Shown in pieces: positions 61,089 to 64,000 of a DNA stretch of 64,000 bases (positions are counted from its first letter, which is position 1; each line of letters opens with the position of its first letter). Source of the DNA: an uncultured SAR86 cluster bacterium. GTDB lineage: Bacteria > Pseudomonadota > Gammaproteobacteria > Magnimaribacterales > D2472. Made by a program: the position numbers and the translations under genes. The stretch is from the NCBI GenBank assembly GCA_902520495.1, contig CABYNW010000005.1, forward strand, positions 1-64,000, written 5' to 3'. The notes under the pieces are model-generated. The model searched no databases. It saw only the letters and a program-made list of their open reading frames with translations, and had not been told where the DNA came from.

Positions 61089-61888
61089 TGAATGAGCTAA
61101 TAAAAAAAATAACAGCTCCTAATGGAGGGGTCTTTACAGGAAATGGAACCAATACTTACCTAATAGGAAAAGATAACATTACTTTAATCGATCCTGGCCC
61201 AAATATCTCCGAACATATAGAACGCATTTTAAAAGAAGGAAGAGGGAAGATTAAAAGAATCCTCGTTACTCATACTCATACAGATCATTCCCCGGCTGCT
61301 CTTCCTATTTCAAAAGAGTTAAATATTCCAATGTATGGAAGATTGGTTGATAGAGATTCTGATTGGGAAGATGAAACATTTAAACCACACACTGTTTTAA
61401 GTCATGGGGATGAAATTTCAACAGATGAGTATTCTATTGAAGTAATTCATACTCCGGGTCATGCTTCTAATCATTTATGTTTTTACTTAAAGGAAATTGG
61501 TTGTTTGTTGACAGGAGATCACATTATGGATGGTTCAACTGTTGTAATAGCACCGCCAGATGGCAATATGACTGAATATATAGATTCTTTAAAGTTATTA
61601 AATAATTATAATATTAATTTCTTTGCGCCTGGTCACGGCAATTTTATGGAAGAGCCAAATAAAACTATTAAGTCCATTATTAGACACAGACTATCAAGAG
61701 AATCAAAAGTCTTGAGATGTATTGAAAAAAATCAAGATATGAATATTGAAGATTTATTACCACTAGTTTACGACGATGTGCCTGAAATGCTTCATCCAAT
61801 TGCAAAAATGAGTCTTTTGGCTCATTTGATAAAACTTGATGATGATGGAAAAATAAAAAGCAAAAAAAATCTTTATTCCCCTTCTTGA
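61085..61888 (+). CDS. metallo-beta-lactamase fold hydrolase (LACTB2-like)
   Basis: THTHTDHSPAALPI, HTPGHASNHLCFY, LTGDHIMDG, FAPGHGN. Confidence 0.9.
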   Translation: MMNELIKKITAPNGGVFTGNGTNTYLIGKDNITLIDPGPNISEHIERILKEGRGKIKRILVTHTHTDHSPAALPISKELNIPMYGRLVDRDSDWEDETFKPHTVLSHGDEISTDEYSIEVIHTPGHASNHLCFYLKEIGCLLTGDHIMDGSTVVIAPPDGNMTEYIDSLKLLNNYNINFFAPGHGNFMEEPNKTIKSIIRHRLSRESKVLRCIEKNQDMNIEDLLPLVYDDVPEMLHPIAKMSLLAHLIKLDDDGKIKSKKNLYSPS

Positions 61889-62208
61889 TCTTCTAAGTTA
61901 ATTTCGAGCTTAAATTCTTCCTTTTCTTTTTTATTGTTAAGCAGTCTCTTGCGCTCATTGTCGCCCATTTTATTTTCAACACAATCGTTTTGATCATAAA
62001 CTTCACTAGTTGACACTTTATGGCTGGGATTTATTGGAACGGGTGGACGAGGTACTGGTATTTGCATGCAAGATATTAATACTTTTGAATTAACCTCACT
62101 TAGAACTTGCGGATCTGCATTTGGAAGCATAGATTTATCATAGTTCTGGTTAGAATTACAACCAAAGAAAGTTAATAAAAGGATAATTAGTAAACTATTT
62201 CTCTTCAT
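61873..62208 (-). CDS. hypothetical lipoprotein
   Basis: 111 aa with lipobox LLLTFFGCNSN. Confidence 0.6.
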   Translation of the reverse strand: MKRNSLLIILLLTFFGCNSNQNYDKSMLPNADPQVLSEVNSKVLISCMQIPVPRPPVPINPSHKVSTSEVYDQNDCVENKMGDNERKRLLNNKKEKEEFKLEINLEDQEGE

Positions 62209-62259
62209 ATAATTTATTTTTTTATTGCAAATTCACCATCGGATATAAATTTTAATTTT

Positions 62260-63507
62260 TTAATTTTTCTGTTTTTTAGGTTTTTTAACTTTTATTTCTT
62301 CTAAAGTAAATGAATTAGGGCTTTCATTAAAAGAATATTTACCATTCTTCCATGTACCAAATTCTTCTCTTCCATTAGCATAAGTCATAGTTCCCACGCC
62401 GTCCATAAGACCATCTTTCCATTCACCCTCATATTTATCTCCATTTGACCAAGTATGAGTTCCAAAACCATTCGCATTATCATCTTTCCATCTACCTATA
62501 TATTTTTCTCCATTAAAAGTAAAAGTTCCCAGACCATGTTTTCGATTATCTCTAAATTCGCCTACATATTTTCTCCCATCAGCCCAAGTATAAGTTCCTA
62601 TTCCATTAAATTTATCTTCTTTCCATTCACCCTCATATTTGCTTCCATCAGCCGAAGTAAAAGTTCCCTGACCATGTTTTAGATCTTCTTTATATCCACC
62701 TACATGCTTTCTCCCATCAGGCCAAGTATGAGTTCCTTGTCCAAGAGCTTTTCCATATTTGTTCTCACCGACGTATACTTCTCCATTAGCATAAGTGTAA
62801 GTTCCTTGTCCATGGGGCAAATCATGTTTCCATTCACCCTCATATTTGCTTCCATCAGCCCAAGTAAAAGTCCCCTGTCCAAATTTTTGATCTTCTTTCC
62901 AACCACCTTCATATGTACTGCCTGTGCAAAGAGTTGAAATTCCCTGTCCATGAGATAGATCATCTTTCCATTCACCCTCATATTTGTTTCCATTAACCGA
63001 GATATATGTTCCTTCTCCATGTTTTCGATCTTCTTTATATTCACCTACGTATTTTGATCCATCTGCTGCTGTAGCAGTCCCTTGCCCATTCATCATATTA
63101 CTTTCCCAGTAACCATTAAGAAGCCATGCATTCTCCTCACTTCCATCTAATGATGGGAGGTAGGAATTAGAAAGAAATAAATAGTGTTTATTAGAACTTT
63201 GATCTGATATTTCACATTCATCGCCAAGATAAGTTAAAAGCTCGATGTTTTTAAGCTCTGCTTCAACAAATTCTTTAATAGCATATCTAGACCCAAAACA
63301 GTTATGCCAGACTTCTAGAGGATCTGAAGGACATTTACTATCTATTAGAGTGTTAGATTTAACATCTTGTTCTATTAGAATGTTAGATTGATCATCTTCT
63401 TCTATTAGAATGTTAGATTGAATATCCTTTTTATTGTTATACCAAACAAGTGATATCAAAAAGATAAGGTGTAGGAATAAAAAAATGTTGAAAATTCTTT
63501 TTTTCAT
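62260..63507 (-). CDS. membrane-anchored MORN-repeat protein
   Basis: N-terminal TM helix, decapeptide repeats, then about 11 MORN units (YEGEWKxxxxHGQGTxTxxxGxK). Confidence 0.88.
   Translation of the reverse strand: MKKRIFNIFLFLHLIFLISLVWYNNKKDIQSNILIEEDDQSNILIEQDVKSNTLIDSKCPSDPLEVWHNCFGSRYAIKEFVEAELKNIELLTYLGDECEISDQSSNKHYLFLSNSYLPSLDGSEENAWLLNGYWESNMMNGQGTATAADGSKYVGEYKEDRKHGEGTYISVNGNKYEGEWKDDLSHGQGISTLCTGSTYEGGWKEDQKFGQGTFTWADGSKYEGEWKHDLPHGQGTYTYANGEVYVGENKYGKALGQGTHTWPDGRKHVGGYKEDLKHGQGTFTSADGSKYEGEWKEDKFNGIGTYTWADGRKYVGEFRDNRKHGLGTFTFNGEKYIGRWKDDNANGFGTHTWSNGDKYEGEWKDGLMDGVGTMTYANGREEFGTWKNGKYSFNESPNSFTLEEIKVKKPKKQKN
62335..63114 (-). repeat. about 69-nt tandem repeat encoding the MORN units
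   Basis: Recurring cattcaccctcatatttgcttccatcagcc-like units every 69 nt. Confidence 0.85.
63341..63429 (-). repeat. 30-nt tandem repeat, about 3 copies
   Basis: tctattagaatgttagattgatcatcttct units; encodes (S)N(I/T)LI(E/D)xDxxS decapeptides. Confidence 0.8.
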
Positions 63508-64000
63508 AGATTTATTTTATTAATAATTAAAGATTCTACAACTGTAGGGTCCGCAAGGGTGGTGGTGTCTCCTAAATTAGATAAATCACCTTCAGCAATT
63601 TTTCTTAAAATTCTTCTCATTATCTTTCCAGATCTTGTTTTAGGAAGGCCTGGAGCATTTTGAATTAAATCTGGTTTTGCTATTGCACCGATTTCTTTTG
63701 CAACAAATTGTTTTAATTCTTTGTTAAGTTCATCATCAAATGATTCTTCGACCATCAAAGTTACAAAAGCATATATACCTTGACCCTTAATAGGGTGGTC
63801 AAAACCTACAACTGCTGCCTCAGCAACTTTTGGATGAAGCACAAGAGCACTTTCAATTTCTGCGGTGCCGAGTCTATGTCCAGAAACATTGAGGACATCG
63901 TCGACCCTTCCCGTAATCCAGTAATAACCATCTTCGTCTCTCCTAGCTCCGTCTCCGGTGAAATAGATACCTTCATACATACTAAAATAGGTATCTATCA
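63504..64000 (-). CDS. acs: acetyl-CoA synthetase, C-terminal part (continues past window end)
   Basis: [54 protein letters not shown]; frame open to base 64000. Confidence 0.95.
   Translation of the reverse strand, partial: IDTYFSMYEGIYFTGDGARRDEDGYYWITGRVDDVLNVSGHRLGTAEIESALVLHPKVAEAAVVGFDHPIKGQGIYAFVTLMVEESFDDELNKELKQFVAKEIGAIAKPDLIQNAPGLPKTRSGKIMRRILRKIAEGDLSNLGDTTTLADPTVVESLIINKINL

Noticed and set aside
62455-62937. Ser/Phe-rich + strand ORFs (62455-62682, 62704-62937)
   Set aside because: Antisense shadows of the MORN tandem repeat.
62335-63114. Regularly spaced repeats reminiscent of a CRISPR array
   Set aside because: The 69-nt period is an exact multiple of three and encodes MORN units in one long ORF; no constant repeat/variable spacer pattern or cas genes.

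Overview
AT-rich, densely packed bacterial chromosomal segment. Gene order (lysA-dapF-DUF484-xerC-HAD; ubiE-ubiJ-ubiB-tatABC; miaB-phoH-ybeY-corC-lnt; 5-FCL-6S RNA-zapA-pepP-ubiH) and product similarity point to a streamlined, possibly marine SAR86-like gammaproteobacterium; the taxon is inferred, not proven. Most of the window is housekeeping: gshA, pckA, dsbB, polA, engB, cytochrome c4, dsbA-like, ahcY, metK, tkt-pgk-fba-dtd, rsgA, orn, rpiA, ilvA, dut, priA, tsaE and a partial acs. No tRNA, rRNA, CRISPR array, phage or IS element was seen. The non-routine items are: (i) a candidate ~75-nt structured RNA or attenuator upstream of gpx, with a clear sigma70-like promoter, a CUCCUCUCCCC loop and an intrinsic terminator, followed by a 28-aa single-TM micro-ORF; (ii) a long imperfect hairpin directly before the pckA start codon; (iii) an accessory island between polA and engB carrying interleaved direct repeats (a polA 3'-end copy and a COQ4-like gene fragment), an intact COQ4-like gene with the HDxxH-x11-E motif, and uncharacterised membrane and small proteins; (iv) a membrane-anchored MORN-repeat protein overlapping the acs stop codon; (v) a 6S RNA supported by structure and synteny. 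I did not find a clearly novel multi-gene defence or mobile system.
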